Positions 7,952 to 16,611 of a stretch of DNA of 64,000 bases are shown piece by piece (the first letter of the stretch is position 1; every line of letters starts with the position of its first letter). Position numbers and translations under genes: made by a program. Under the pieces are notes generated by a model. It was not told the origin of the DNA. It did not search any database and saw only the letters and a list, made by a program, of their open reading frames with translations. The stretch lies in NCBI GenBank assembly GCA_016714225.1, contig JADJNS010000034.1:62001-126000 (forward strand), given 5' to 3'. Source of the stretch: Archangiaceae bacterium. Its GTDB lineage: Bacteria; Myxococcota; Myxococcia; Myxococcales; Myxococcaceae.

Positions 7952-9055
7952 ATGAACCGAGCCCTCCGAGTCGCAGCGGTGACGATGCTCTCCACGTGGT
8001 GCTCCTGCGGAGCCCCTGACGCAGTCGGAGAGCCCGACGCCTCGAGCGACGGGCCCGCCGACTCCGGCAGCGCGTTCGACTCGGGCACGACGGTAGAAGA
8101 GCTGCCCGACGCAGGCTCGCCCCCGGCCGGCGACGACGATGCGGGCAGCATGCCGCCTGACGACACCGACGCCGGCGCGCCGGGCACCGACGCCGGAGTG
8201 CGCGACGCGGGAAGCCCCGCCGAGCCTTCGCTGCCGCAGTGCCCGCAGTACGGGGCGCGCGTGAAGTCGGGCGAGCTCACCTCGACCGAGATGAGGGAAA
8301 CCTCGGGCGTGGTGGTGAGCCGAAAGAACCCCGGCGTGCTGTGGGCGCACAACGACTCGGGTGACTCGCCGCGGCTGTTCGCAGTGAATGCCGCGGGCAA
8401 GCTGCTCGGCATCTACCACGTGGGCGGAGGAGCCCAGGCCCACGATTGGGAAGACCTGGGCCTGGTGCAGCTCGGCGGGGTCTGGCACCTGGTGGTGGGC
8501 GACATCGGGGGCAACTCGGGCCGGCACAGCCTGCAGGTGTATTTCGTCGCCGAGCCGTCGGTCGCGCTGACGCAGAGCGGCGGCTCGTTCAACCTGACGC
8601 CCGCGCGCACGCTGCACCTCGACTACCCGGGCACCGAGCAGCACAACGCCGAGAGCCTGTTCGTCGACCCGTTGACGCAAGAGCTCTACCTGGTGACCAA
8701 GGCGACCTCGGGCGTCAGCGACGTGATGCGCAAGGCTCCGCCACACGTCGATGGGGCAACCACCGTGCTGTCGCGGGTGGCCACGCTGGATTTCTCGGCG
8801 GCTCCGCTGGGGGGAGACACCACCACCGCGGCCGACGTCTCGGCTGACGGCCGGGCCATCATCATCAAGACCTATACGACGATGTTCTTGTTCAGGCGGG
8901 TGCCGGGGGCGACCGTGGCGCAGGCCCTGAGCACCGCGCCGTGTGTCTTGCCGCAAGCGCCCGGAGAGACCATCGCGTTCACCCCAGACGCGAAGGCGCT
9001 GTTCAGCATCGCCGAGGGAGTGGGCGCGACGGTGTTTCGCTACGACCGGAACTGA
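7952..9055 (+). CDS. Predicted lipoprotein with beta-propeller-like domain
   Basis: A 367-residue exported protein. The signal peptide ends in a Cys-containing lipoprotein-like site (residues 15-20, STWCSC). A disordered Asp/Ala/Gly/Pro linker spans about 22-100. The remainder has strand-loop repeats such as SGVVVSRKNPGVLWAHNDSGD and AHDWEDLGLVQLGGVWHLVVGDIGGN, typical of exported propeller proteins carrying acidic, possibly Ca-binding loops. The ligand is unknown. It is preceded by a gap of more than 300 bp containing hexamer repeats, and ends 19 bp from the convergent PilZ gene. Confidence 0.75.
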   Translation: MNRALRVAAVTMLSTWCSCGAPDAVGEPDASSDGPADSGSAFDSGTTVEELPDAGSPPAGDDDAGSMPPDDTDAGAPGTDAGVRDAGSPAEPSLPQCPQYGARVKSGELTSTEMRETSGVVVSRKNPGVLWAHNDSGDSPRLFAVNAAGKLLGIYHVGGGAQAHDWEDLGLVQLGGVWHLVVGDIGGNSGRHSLQVYFVAEPSVALTQSGGSFNLTPARTLHLDYPGTEQHNAESLFVDPLTQELYLVTKATSGVSDVMRKAPPHVDGATTVLSRVATLDFSAAPLGGDTTTAADVSADGRAIIIKTYTTMFLFRRVPGATVAQALSTAPCVLPQAPGETIAFTPDAKALFSIAEGVGATVFRYDRN

Positions 9056-9058
9056 ACC

Positions 9059-9074
9059 GCGGCCCCTGGGCCGC
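9059..9074. terminator. Hairpin between convergent genes
   Basis: GCGGCCC and GGGCCGC form a perfect G/C-rich stem with a very short loop, exactly filling the gap between two convergent stop codons (9055 and 9075). There is no T-run, so it may act as a transcript end-protector or weak bidirectional terminator. Confidence 0.4.
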
Positions 9075-9569
9075 TCACGCCGTCTGCATCTGAGCGATCG
9101 CCACCGCGACCCGCTCTTTCAGTTCCTTGCGGTCGCGAATGTTCGCGAGGTCGGTCTCTTTGAGCAGCTGCGGCAGCTGCGGCGTCGGCCGGTCGAGCGC
9201 GAGCGCGAACTGCAGCGAGCGGTACGTCTCTTTCATCTTCTTCACGTAGGCCGCGACCGCTTCTTTCGTCTTCGGGCTCACGTCTTTGAACTCGCAGCCC
9301 GCGCCCTGCTTCGCCGCCGGCACCGAGCGCGGCGGGGTCGCGGTCGCCCACACCGGCGCGGCCACCACCCGGTGCAACCCCAGGCCGGGCAGCTCGAAGC
9401 TGACCGCCAGCGTCTTGGGCAACGGCTCGAGCTGCGGCAGCTCGACGAACAGGCCGCCCTCGCCGATCTGCCAGACGGTGGCTTCGATGCGTCGTGCGTC
9501 GAGCGTGCACTGCGCGGTGACGTGCAGCGGCGCGCGCCCGTACTTTCGCTTGAACGTTCGAAGCAGCAT
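9075..9569 (-). CDS. PilZ-domain protein (probable c-di-GMP effector)
   Basis: A 164-residue cytoplasmic protein. Residues 1-100 match the PilZ fold: a basic N-terminal RKYGR resembling the RxxxR ligand motif, strands HVTAQCTL and IEATVWQIGEGGLFVEL, and a later ...KQGAGCEFKDVSPKTKEAVAAYVKK. The second binding motif, usually (D/N)xSxxG, is only partly kept as IGEGG, so c-di-GMP binding is plausible but not assured. A helical tail of about 60 residues follows. A strong GGGGGAG ribosome site precedes the ATG at 9569. It is probably transcribed with the large lipoprotein gene upstream, 86 bp away. Confidence 0.75.
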   Translation of the reverse strand: MLLRTFKRKYGRAPLHVTAQCTLDARRIEATVWQIGEGGLFVELPQLEPLPKTLAVSFELPGLGLHRVVAAPVWATATPPRSVPAAKQGAGCEFKDVSPKTKEAVAAYVKKMKETYRSLQFALALDRPTPQLPQLLKETDLANIRDRKELKERVAVAIAQMQTA

Positions 9570-9655
9570 TGCTCCCCCTATGTGTCACAACCACGACCGA
9601 GGCAGGCACCGCACTTTACCGGGCCGTCACCTCACGGTACCAGAGGGGGTCGCGC

Positions 9656-11755
9656 TCACCCCGCCGGCGGCCGCGCCTTGAGCGGAATCTCTTTGATGCC
9701 CTTGGGGTCGATGGTGAGCAAGAAGAGCGGCTTCTGCGCCTCGCGGCGATCGTCGAAGCGGGTCTGACCCGTGGCGCCGTCGTAGTCTTTGAGCGCGCCC
9801 AACAGCTGGGTGAAGTCGTCGCGGGTTCTCGGCTGGTTCTTCTCGATGACGTGCCGCACCATGCCCGCGGTGTCGTAGCCGACCGCGTCGAGCAGCGTGG
9901 GCTGGGTGTCTTTGCCGTGCGCGTCGTGGAACTGGTCGACGAACACCTTGGTCGCCTTGCGGTTGCTGCCCTCGTAGAAGCTGTCGACGTAGATGCTGCA
10001 GAGCACGAACTTGCCGCCGCGGGTCACCAGCTCGTAGTCGCCGTTGCGGTCTTTGGGGCTCGACCAGGTCGAGGGCCCCAGCAGCACCACCGGCTTCAGG
10101 TCCTTCACGTTGTTCTTGCCGGTGGTCTTCAAGATGCGCTCGATGTCTTTGCGGTCGCAGCCGTTGGTGACGATGTCTTCGACCGCCAGCGCGGGCGCCA
10201 CCAGCGAGACCTTCTGCCAAGCGTCGGGAATCAGCAGCGCCTCGAAGTCGATGACCGGCGGCAGGTTGCTGATCGCCTTCTCGCGCGCCTTGCGCTTGCG
10301 GTACTCGTCGAGCTCTTTGTTGTCGCGAATCTCGCGCATCTTCTCGATGTAGTCGGCGCGGTCGTTCAAGAACCTCTCGGAGCGGCCCACCAGCGCCTGC
10401 GCCTGCGCGGTGTACGTGGTCTGGTCGTGGTCGTACGTCTCGGCGGCCCGCATCACCCCGCCCCGCTTCTCGATCTCGTCCCAGAACGAGTTCGCCAGCT
10501 CCACGCCGAAGGGAATGTTCGGGTACATCACCCCGAACGTCTTGAAGCCCAGCTCGTTCACCGCGTAGTCGGCGAGCGCCTCGGCCTGCTGGTGGTCGGT
10601 CACCATGTTGCGGAACACGTGGGGGCCGATCTGCGTGATGTTCTCGCCGCGGGTCATGGTGACGATGGGCACCTGCAGCTCTTCGGCGACCAGCGCGGCG
10701 CGGCGCGAGTCGTCGGCCAGCAGCGGCCCGATGATGGCGATGGCGCCCGACTCGAAGGCCAGCTCTTCGACCATCTTGCCGGCCAGGTTCACGTCGCCCT
10801 GCGAGTCTTTCACCACCAGCTCGACGCTCGAGCCCTTGAGCGCCAGCTGCATGCCGCGCATCACCGCTTCGCCCAGCGCCTTGTACTTGCCGCTCATCGG
10901 CAGCACCGCGCCCACCACCTTCGGCTTCACGTCTTGCCGACGCGCCGTGCGCTCGAGCAGCGCGCGGGCCTCGGGCGACCACTGCGACTGCGGCGCCTCG
11001 GCCACCAGCTTGCGCAGGGTCTCGTCGAGCCGCACCCAGTCGCGCAGGTGGTAGTAGACCCGCGCCAGCTTGAAGGTGACCATCGGCCACGCCGGGTGCG
11101 TGGTGGGCAGCTCGTGCCAGGCCTCGGCCAGCGCGAGAAACGAGGTCTTGCTCTCGACCGTCTCTTCCAGCCGGTCGAGCGCCGCCTTGCGGTCGGCGTC
11201 GCCGCTCGCGTCGTCGACCGCCTTGAGCGCCAGCTTCAGCGCCTCGCCGTAGTTCTGCGAGCCCGCCGCGGCGCGCTCGAGCGCCTCTTGCGCCTTCTGC
11301 TTCTCGGGGCCCGACAGCTTGTCGACCAGCGGCTGAAGCATCTGGTACGCGTCGCGGTACGCCTTGAGCTCGAGCGCGGCGAGCGCCGACTTGAGCCGCG
11401 CGTCGTCGGCCTTCTCGTACAGCGGGTTCTCGAACAGCAGCTCGTTGAGCGCCTTGCGCGCGGTGACCCAGTCGCCCTCTTCGAACGCCAGCACGCCGGC
11501 CTGGTAGAGCGCCTCTTGCCCGGCAGTGCTCTCGGGGTACGCCTTGCGCACCGCGAGGTACGCCTCGACGCCCTTCTTCTTGCCCTGCGAGGCCGCGGTG
11601 GCCGCGGCGGCGAGCGCCTGGTCGGCCTTGTCGTCTTTCTTCACCGTGACCCGCGGCCGCTCACCCTCTCCGGGCCCCGGAGGAGCCTTGGGAGGACACG
11701 CGGTGAGGGCGAACAAACACAGGGCGGCGAGTCTTCGCATGCGGGCGCGAGGCAT
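9656..11755 (-). CDS. LpoA-like lipoprotein: helical repeats plus type-1 periplasmic-binding domain
   Basis: A 699-residue lipoprotein; ATG 11755 is used, but ATG 11740 (MRRLAALCLFALTAC) is equally good. The lipobox LTAC is followed by a Pro-rich linker. Residues about 45-265 are TPR-like helices (EAYLAVRKAYPESTAGQEALYQAGVL; WVTARKALNELLFENP). From about residue 275 there is a type-1 periplasmic-binding fold: VVGAVLPMSGKYKALGEAV, then GAIAIIGPLLADDSRRAA and VFRNMVTDHQQA. The same order (TPR, then binding-protein fold) occurs in LpoA, the outer-membrane activator of penicillin-binding protein 1A, and in branched-chain amino-acid binding proteins. No transporter genes are adjacent, favouring an envelope regulatory role. 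Confidence 0.82.
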   Translation of the reverse strand: MPRARMRRLAALCLFALTACPPKAPPGPGEGERPRVTVKKDDKADQALAAAATAASQGKKKGVEAYLAVRKAYPESTAGQEALYQAGVLAFEEGDWVTARKALNELLFENPLYEKADDARLKSALAALELKAYRDAYQMLQPLVDKLSGPEKQKAQEALERAAAGSQNYGEALKLALKAVDDASGDADRKAALDRLEETVESKTSFLALAEAWHELPTTHPAWPMVTFKLARVYYHLRDWVRLDETLRKLVAEAPQSQWSPEARALLERTARRQDVKPKVVGAVLPMSGKYKALGEAVMRGMQLALKGSSVELVVKDSQGDVNLAGKMVEELAFESGAIAIIGPLLADDSRRAALVAEELQVPIVTMTRGENITQIGPHVFRNMVTDHQQAEALADYAVNELGFKTFGVMYPNIPFGVELANSFWDEIEKRGGVMRAAETYDHDQTTYTAQAQALVGRSERFLNDRADYIEKMREIRDNKELDEYRKRKAREKAISNLPPVIDFEALLIPDAWQKVSLVAPALAVEDIVTNGCDRKDIERILKTTGKNNVKDLKPVVLLGPSTWSSPKDRNGDYELVTRGGKFVLCSIYVDSFYEGSNRKATKVFVDQFHDAHGKDTQPTLLDAVGYDTAGMVRHVIEKNQPRTRDDFTQLLGALKDYDGATGQTRFDDRREAQKPLFLLTIDPKGIKEIPLKARPPAG

Positions 11756-11875
11756 AGCACCGAGCGGGCCAGGGGCGATGACCCGTTCGAAGGCTGGGTC
11801 AGTGTTGCAGGGGCATCCGTGCAAAGGCGCCCCGATCTGCCGGGCCCCCGCCCGCAAACCCGCACGAATTCGAGC

Positions 11876-11890
11876 TGGCACGCGCGCTGC
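11876..11890 (+). promoter_or_regulatory. Possible sigma-54 promoter
   Basis: TGGCACG, four bases, then CTGC matches the -24/-12 consensus TGGCACG-N4-TTGC at ten of eleven fixed positions, including both the GG and GC dinucleotides at the right spacing. It lies only 14 bp before the ATG at 11905, which would give an almost leaderless mRNA, so it may be fortuitous. Confidence 0.3.
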
Positions 11891-11904
11891 CTAGTGCTGG
11901 GGTC

Positions 11905-12192
11905 ATGAAAAGCACGATCAAAATGCTGGCAGTGATGGCGATGGCTGGAGCTCCCCTGGCGTTCGCGAATCCTCCCGACAATCAGTCGGCGACGGAGAAA
12001 GCGAAGGCCGGCAAGGACGACGTGAAGCGGCAGGGTCGCAAGGCCGGTCACCGCGTCGACGAGACCTTCTGCACCGGCACCAAGGCCGAGTGCGAGGCCG
12101 GGAAGCTCAAGCACCGCGCGAACGAAGCGGGTGAGAAGGTCAAAGACGAGTCGATCGAGACGAAGGACAAGATCGACACCGACGGCCGCTGA
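11905..12192 (+). CDS. Small exported hydrophilic protein
   Basis: A 95-residue precursor. The signal peptide (MKSTIKMLAVMAMAGAPLAFA) should be cleaved after residue 21. The mature part is highly charged with Lys/Glu/Asp helices and contains exactly two Cys (ETFCTGTKAECEAG), probably a disulphide-closed loop once exported. The repeated pattern of charged residues resembles hydrophilic stress proteins, but I cannot assign a family. It is followed 38 bp later by the GlsB-like membrane-protein gene on the same strand, so an envelope-stress transcript is likely. Confidence 0.75.
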   Translation: MKSTIKMLAVMAMAGAPLAFANPPDNQSATEKAKAGKDDVKRQGRKAGHRVDETFCTGTKAECEAGKLKHRANEAGEKVKDESIETKDKIDTDGR

Positions 12193-12230
12193 GGTCGACG
12201 CTCAACTGACGAAGCAAAGGAGAAACAGTC

Positions 12231-12494
12231 ATGAGTCTGATTGCGTTTCTGGTGGTGGGTCTGATTGCAGGTCTCATCGCGCGGGCGGTCTACCCGGGCA
12301 GCCAGGCGATGGGCATCGTCGCCACCATGCTGCTCGGCATCGTGGGCTCGTTCGTGGGCGGTCTGGTCAGCTCGCTGATCTACTCCCGCGGCAACTGGTT
12401 GGACCTGCACCCCACCGGCATCTTGTTCTCGGTGATTGGTTCAATCGTGGTGCTGTTCCTCGCGGGCCTGGGCGGCCGCCGATTCGTGCACTGA
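12231..12494 (+). CDS. GlsB/YeaQ/YmgE-family small membrane protein
   Basis: An 87-residue protein with three hydrophobic helices and the family's glycine-rich signature (LIAFLVVGLIAGLIARAVYPG, then MLLGIVGSFVGG and a final VVLFLAGLGGRR). Proteins of this 'transglycosylase-associated' family are small inner-membrane proteins often induced by envelope or general stress; the biochemical role is unknown. AAAGGAG lies seven bases upstream of the ATG. It follows the small exported protein and ends at a hairpin shared with the convergent kup gene. Confidence 0.88.
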   Translation: MSLIAFLVVGLIAGLIARAVYPGSQAMGIVATMLLGIVGSFVGGLVSSLIYSRGNWLDLHPTGILFSVIGSIVVLFLAGLGGRRFVH

Positions 12495-12517
12495 CGTAAA
12501 CCAGCATTCGCAGTAGG

Positions 12518-12567
12518 CAGGCCCGTGAGCCCGACTGGTTCGGAGCTCGCGGGCCTGAACTGCTTTT
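12518..12567 (+). terminator. Intrinsic terminator after the GlsB-like gene
   Basis: CAGGCCCGTGAGC (12518-12530) pairs with GCTCGCGGGCCTG (12545-12557) over 13 bp with one G-U pair, around a 14-nt loop, and is followed by a short T-run (12564-12567). It sits between convergent genes; the stem would form on either strand, but the T-run suits the forward transcript. Confidence 0.65.
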
Positions 12568-14533
12568 AGAGGTCGACCTGCATGCCCAGCTCGACCACGC
12601 GCCCCGGAGGAATGCCGAAGTACGAGGTGGCCGAGCGGGCGTTGCGCGACACGAACGCGAACAGCGCCTTGCGCCAGCGCATCATCGACGACTTGCCGGT
12701 GGTGAGCAGCGTCTCGCGGCCGAGGTAGTAGCTGGTGGTCGACGGCTCGCAGACCAGGCCCATCGCCCGCGCGCGCAGCAGCACCTGCGGCACGTTGGGC
12801 GTTTCCATGAAGCCGGTCTTGAACACCACCCGGTAGAAGCCGTGCTCGAGCGCCTCGACCTGCAGCGCTTCGGCGGGCGGCACCACCGGCACCGCCTCGG
12901 AGACGATGGAGAGCAGCACCACCTGCCGGTGCAGCACCTGGTTGTGCTTGAGGTGGTGCAGCATCACCGGCGGCGTGCCGGTGGGGTTGCCGGCCATGAA
13001 GATGGCGGTGCCGCGCACCCGGTGGGGCGGGTTGGCGGTGAAGTCTTCGAGCAGCGCCTCGAGGGGCACGGTCTGGGTGGCGAACCGGCGCGCCATCTCG
13101 GCGCGGCCGCGCTTCCAGGTGGTCATCAGCGCGAACACGAACACGCCGGTGACGATGGGCACCCAGCCGCCGTCGAAGAACTTGATCAGCGTCGACGCGA
13201 AGTAGGTGCCATCGAAGAGCAGGAAGAACACCACCAGCGGAGCCACCTTCCACAGCGGCCAGCCCCAGGCGCGGGTGACCACGAAGCCGAACACCAGGCT
13301 GGTGATGCAGAAGGTGCCGGTGACCGCGATGCCGTAGGCGGTCGCGAGGCGGCTCGAGTCTTGAAACGCGAGCACCAGCACCACGCAGGCGATCTCGAGC
13401 GCGCGGCTGATCTCGGGAATGTAGATCTGCCCCTCGTGCTCGGTGCTGGTGTGCACGATGGTGACGCGGGGAAAGAAGCCCAGCTGCACCGCCTGGCGGG
13501 TGAGGCTGAAGGCTCCGCTGATCATCGCCTGCGACGCGATGATGGCCGCCGCGGTGGCCAGCACCACCATCGGGTAGTGCAGCGCGTCGGGCACGATGCC
13601 GTAGAACGGCGTCTTGGTGCCCTCGCCGCCCTCGAGCATCAGCGCGCCCTGCCCCAGGTAGTTGAGCACCAGCGACGGGCCGACCAGCGAGATCCACGAG
13701 ATGCGAATCGACTTGATGCCGAAATGGCCCATGTCGGCGTAGAGCGCCTCGGCGCCGGTGATGCACAGCACCACGCTGCCCAGCACCACCGCGCCGCGCA
13801 GGCCGGTCTGCTCGAGAAAGCGAAACGCCCAGCGCGGGTCGAGCGAGTGCAGCACCTCGGGGCGGCGAATGATCCACGGCACGCCCAGGGCGGCGATGGA
13901 GACGAACCACACCAGCATCACCGGCCCGAACAGCCTCCCGATGCCGCCGGTGCCGCGCGACTGCAGCGCGAACAGCCCGATGATGATGCCCACCGTGATG
14001 GGCACGATGAGGTGCGCGAACGGGCCGCCGCTGCCCTTGAGGCCCTCGACCGCCGACAGCACCGAGATGGCCGGCGTAATCATGCCGTCGCCGTAGAGCA
14101 GCGCGGCGCCGAAGATGCCCAGCAGCACCACCACCGTCTTCTGCCGGCTGGCCAGCGGCGACAGCTTGGGGGGTATGAGCGCCAGCAGCGCGAAGATGCC
14201 GCCCTCGCCCTTGTTGTTCGCCCGGGTCACGAACGCCAGGTACTTGAAGCTCACCACGGACATCAGCGACCAGAAGAAGAGCGACAGAATGCCCAGCACG
14301 TTCTCGTGGGTGGCCGGAACCGCGTGCTCGCCGTTGAAGCACTCTTTCACCGCGTAGAGCACGCTGGTGCCGATGTCGCCGTAGACGACCCCCAGGGCGC
14401 CCAGCGCCAGGGGCACGAGCTTGCCCTTGGGGCCGTGGTGACCGTGGCTCGCGCCCGGGGTGGGAGCCGCCGGCTGCGCTGGTGAGGGGGCCGCACCGGC
14501 CTGCCCCGACGGGTCCGCGACTGCCGAAGACAT
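12566..14533 (-). CDS. kup: Kup-family potassium uptake transporter (copy 1)
   Basis: A 655-residue inner-membrane protein with about 12 hydrophobic helices. After a Pro/Ala/His-rich cytoplasmic N-terminus (about 35 residues) comes the Kup signature LALGALGVVYGDIGTSVLYAVKE, followed by NNKGEGGIFALLALI and ALLYGDGMITPAISVLSAVEG. Kup carriers import K+ with protons. The soluble C-terminal domain ends ATSYFGIPPGRVVELGMQVDL, nearly identical to the second copy at 14677-16611. The two genes are divergent across 143 bp, indicating a local duplication with inversion. Length is normal for the family. Confidence 0.95.
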   Translation of the reverse strand: MSSAVADPSGQAGAAPSPAQPAAPTPGASHGHHGPKGKLVPLALGALGVVYGDIGTSVLYAVKECFNGEHAVPATHENVLGILSLFFWSLMSVVSFKYLAFVTRANNKGEGGIFALLALIPPKLSPLASRQKTVVVLLGIFGAALLYGDGMITPAISVLSAVEGLKGSGGPFAHLIVPITVGIIIGLFALQSRGTGGIGRLFGPVMLVWFVSIAALGVPWIIRRPEVLHSLDPRWAFRFLEQTGLRGAVVLGSVVLCITGAEALYADMGHFGIKSIRISWISLVGPSLVLNYLGQGALMLEGGEGTKTPFYGIVPDALHYPMVVLATAAAIIASQAMISGAFSLTRQAVQLGFFPRVTIVHTSTEHEGQIYIPEISRALEIACVVLVLAFQDSSRLATAYGIAVTGTFCITSLVFGFVVTRAWGWPLWKVAPLVVFFLLFDGTYFASTLIKFFDGGWVPIVTGVFVFALMTTWKRGRAEMARRFATQTVPLEALLEDFTANPPHRVRGTAIFMAGNPTGTPPVMLHHLKHNQVLHRQVVLLSIVSEAVPVVPPAEALQVEALEHGFYRVVFKTGFMETPNVPQVLLRARAMGLVCEPSTTSYYLGRETLLTTGKSSMMRWRKALFAFVSRNARSATSYFGIPPGRVVELGMQVDL

Positions 14534-14609
14534 GGGCGACGGCTTACCTCAACCGGCTGAGAACGCGAGCCAACGGCATAAACCTTTGTGATTCAGAGCA
14601 CTTGGACGC

Positions 14610-14627
14610 ATCAAGATGTCATCAAGA
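14610..14627 (+). promoter_or_regulatory. Phased direct repeat between the two kup genes
   Basis: Two copies of ATCAAGA start exactly 11 bp apart (14610 and 14621). Direct repeats spaced by one helical turn are typical sites for OmpR/PhoB-type response regulators such as KdpE, which is encoded 9 kb away. This is suggestive only. Confidence 0.3.
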
Positions 14628-14676
14628 CTGGCCCGCGCTGACGCCGCTGCCCGCCGCGCGGCGTAAGTCTGGGCGC

Positions 14677-16611
14677 ATGACGTTAGCGCTCGCCAAGCCC
14701 GAGGCCGCCCCGCAGGTGGCCCCCCTTCACGCCCCTGCGCCGCGGTGGTGGCCGCTGGCCCTGGCCGCGCTGGGGGTGGTGTTCGGCGACATCGGCACAT
14801 CTCCGCTCTACGCGCTCAAGGAGTGCTTCTCGGGCGCCCACCCGCTGCCGGTCACCCGCGAGAACGTGCTGGGCATTCTGTCGCTGTTCTTCTGGTCGCT
14901 CTTCATGGTGGTGGCGGTCAAGTACCTGGTCTTCATCATGAAGGCCGACAACAAGGGCGAGGGCGGCCTGTTCGCCCTGTTGGCGCTGATACCGCGCGAG
15001 GTCGAGGGCCGGGTGAAGACCGGGGTGGTGCTGGCGGCGCTGTTCGGGGCGGCGCTGCTCTACGGCGACGGCATCATCACGCCCGCCATCTCGGTGCTGT
15101 CGGCGGTCGAGGGCCTGGCCGCCGACCCGCTCACCGGCACCGAGACGGCGATGAAGCCGTTCGTGGTGGTCATCACCTGCGTGATTCTGGCCGGGCTGTT
15201 CGGGGTGCAGCGGCGCGGCACCGAGAAGATCGGCCGGGTGTTCGGCCCGCTGATGGTGGTGTGGTTCGGCGCCATCGGCGCGCTGGGGGTGCGCCAGCTG
15301 GTGAAAGACCCCGAGATTCTGCAGGCGCTCGACCCGCGGTGGGCGGTGCGCTTCTTCGCCACCCACGGCTTCACCGGCTTCGAGCTGTTGGGCGCGGTGG
15401 TGCTGTGCATCACCGGCGGCGAGGCGCTGTACGCCGACATGGGCCACTTCGGAAAGAAGCCGATTCGGGCCTCGTGGTGGTCGCTGGTGTTCCCCGCGCT
15501 GCTGCTCAACTACTTCGGCCAGGGGGCGCTGCTGTTGCACCAGGGCCGCAACGTGGCGAACCCGTTCTTCGCCACCGTGCCGCAGCCGCTGATGTACCCG
15601 ATGGTCGGCCTGGCGACCGTGGCGACCATCATCGCGTCGCAGGCGTTGATCAGCGGGGCGTACTCGCTGACCCGCAGCGCGGTGCAGCTCGGCTGGTTTC
15701 CCCGCATCACCATCGTGCACACCAGCAAAGACCACGAGGGCCAGATCTTCGTGCCCGAGGTGAACACCGCGCTGGCGGTGGCCTGCATCGGGCTGGTGCT
15801 GGTGTACCGCGAGTCGACCGCGCTGGCGGCGGCGTACGGCATCGCGGTGACCGGCACCATGGCCATCACCAGCGTGGTGTACGGGTTCGTCACCCTGCAC
15901 ACGTGGAAGTGGAGGTGGTGGAAGACGGTGCCGCTGGTGGGCCTGTTCCTCTTCTTCGACCTGGGCTTCTTCAGCGCCAACGCCATCAAGCTGGTCGAGG
16001 GGCTGGGCGGCTGGTTCCCGGTGGCGGCCGGCGTGGCGGTGTTCACCCTGATGACCACCTGGCGGCGCGGGCGGCTCGAGCTGGCGCAGCGCTTCACCGC
16101 GCAGAGCGTGCCGCTCGAGACGCTGCTGCACGACTTCGTGGCGAACCCTCCGCACCGGGTGCGCGGCACCGCGGTGTTCATGGCCGGCAACCCCACCGGC
16201 ACCCCGCCGGTGATGCTGCACCACCTGAAGCACAACCAGGTGCTGCACCGGCAGGTGGTGCTGCTCTCGGTGGTGTCGGTCGAGACGCCGGTGGTGCCGG
16301 CCAACGAGGCGCTCACCGTCACCGCGCTCGAGCACGGGTTCTACCGGGTGGTGTTCAAGACCGGCTTCATGCAGACGCCCAACGTGCCGCAGATTCTGCT
16401 GCGCACCCGCGAGCTCGGGCTGGTGTGTGAGCCGTCGACGACCAGCTACTTCCTGGGGCACGAGAGCCTGCTCACCACCGGGCGGTCGCCGATGATGCGG
16501 TGGAGAAAGCGGCTGTTCGCGTTCGTGTCGCGCAACTCGCGCTCGGCGACCTCGTACTTCGGTATTCCGCCCGGCCGGGTGGTCGAGCTGGGCATGCAGG
16601 TGGATTTATGA
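14677..16611 (+). CDS. kup: Kup-family potassium uptake transporter (copy 2)
   Basis: A 644-residue inner-membrane carrier; ATG 14677 is chosen because the conserved domain starts soon after (LALAALGVVFGDIGTSPLYALKE). It shares ADNKGEGGLFALLALIP and LLYGDGIITPAISVLSAVEG with copy 1, and its last 160 residues are largely identical to those of copy 1. Some loops differ, for example DPLTGTETAMKPF, absent from copy 1. Two retained copies may differ in affinity or in pH or osmotic control. The stop overlaps the start of a 71-aa membrane-protein gene (ATGA), implying coupled synthesis. Confidence 0.95.
   Translation: MTLALAKPEAAPQVAPLHAPAPRWWPLALAALGVVFGDIGTSPLYALKECFSGAHPLPVTRENVLGILSLFFWSLFMVVAVKYLVFIMKADNKGEGGLFALLALIPREVEGRVKTGVVLAALFGAALLYGDGIITPAISVLSAVEGLAADPLTGTETAMKPFVVVITCVILAGLFGVQRRGTEKIGRVFGPLMVVWFGAIGALGVRQLVKDPEILQALDPRWAVRFFATHGFTGFELLGAVVLCITGGEALYADMGHFGKKPIRASWWSLVFPALLLNYFGQGALLLHQGRNVANPFFATVPQPLMYPMVGLATVATIIASQALISGAYSLTRSAVQLGWFPRITIVHTSKDHEGQIFVPEVNTALAVACIGLVLVYRESTALAAAYGIAVTGTMAITSVVYGFVTLHTWKWRWWKTVPLVGLFLFFDLGFFSANAIKLVEGLGGWFPVAAGVAVFTLMTTWRRGRLELAQRFTAQSVPLETLLHDFVANPPHRVRGTAVFMAGNPTGTPPVMLHHLKHNQVLHRQVVLLSVVSVETPVVPANEALTVTALEHGFYRVVFKTGFMQTPNVPQILLRTRELGLVCEPSTTSYFLGHESLLTTGRSPMMRWRKRLFAFVSRNSRSATSYFGIPPGRVVELGMQVDL

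Noticed and set aside
9569..11908. A 779-codon plus-strand frame opposite the LpoA-like gene
   Set aside because: Its product is Arg/Val/His-rich low complexity with no domain, whereas the minus strand encodes a recognisable lipoprotein.
14534..14676. c-di-AMP (ydaO-type) riboswitch between the kup genes
   Set aside because: The gap is only 143 bp and shows none of the conserved motifs of that RNA.
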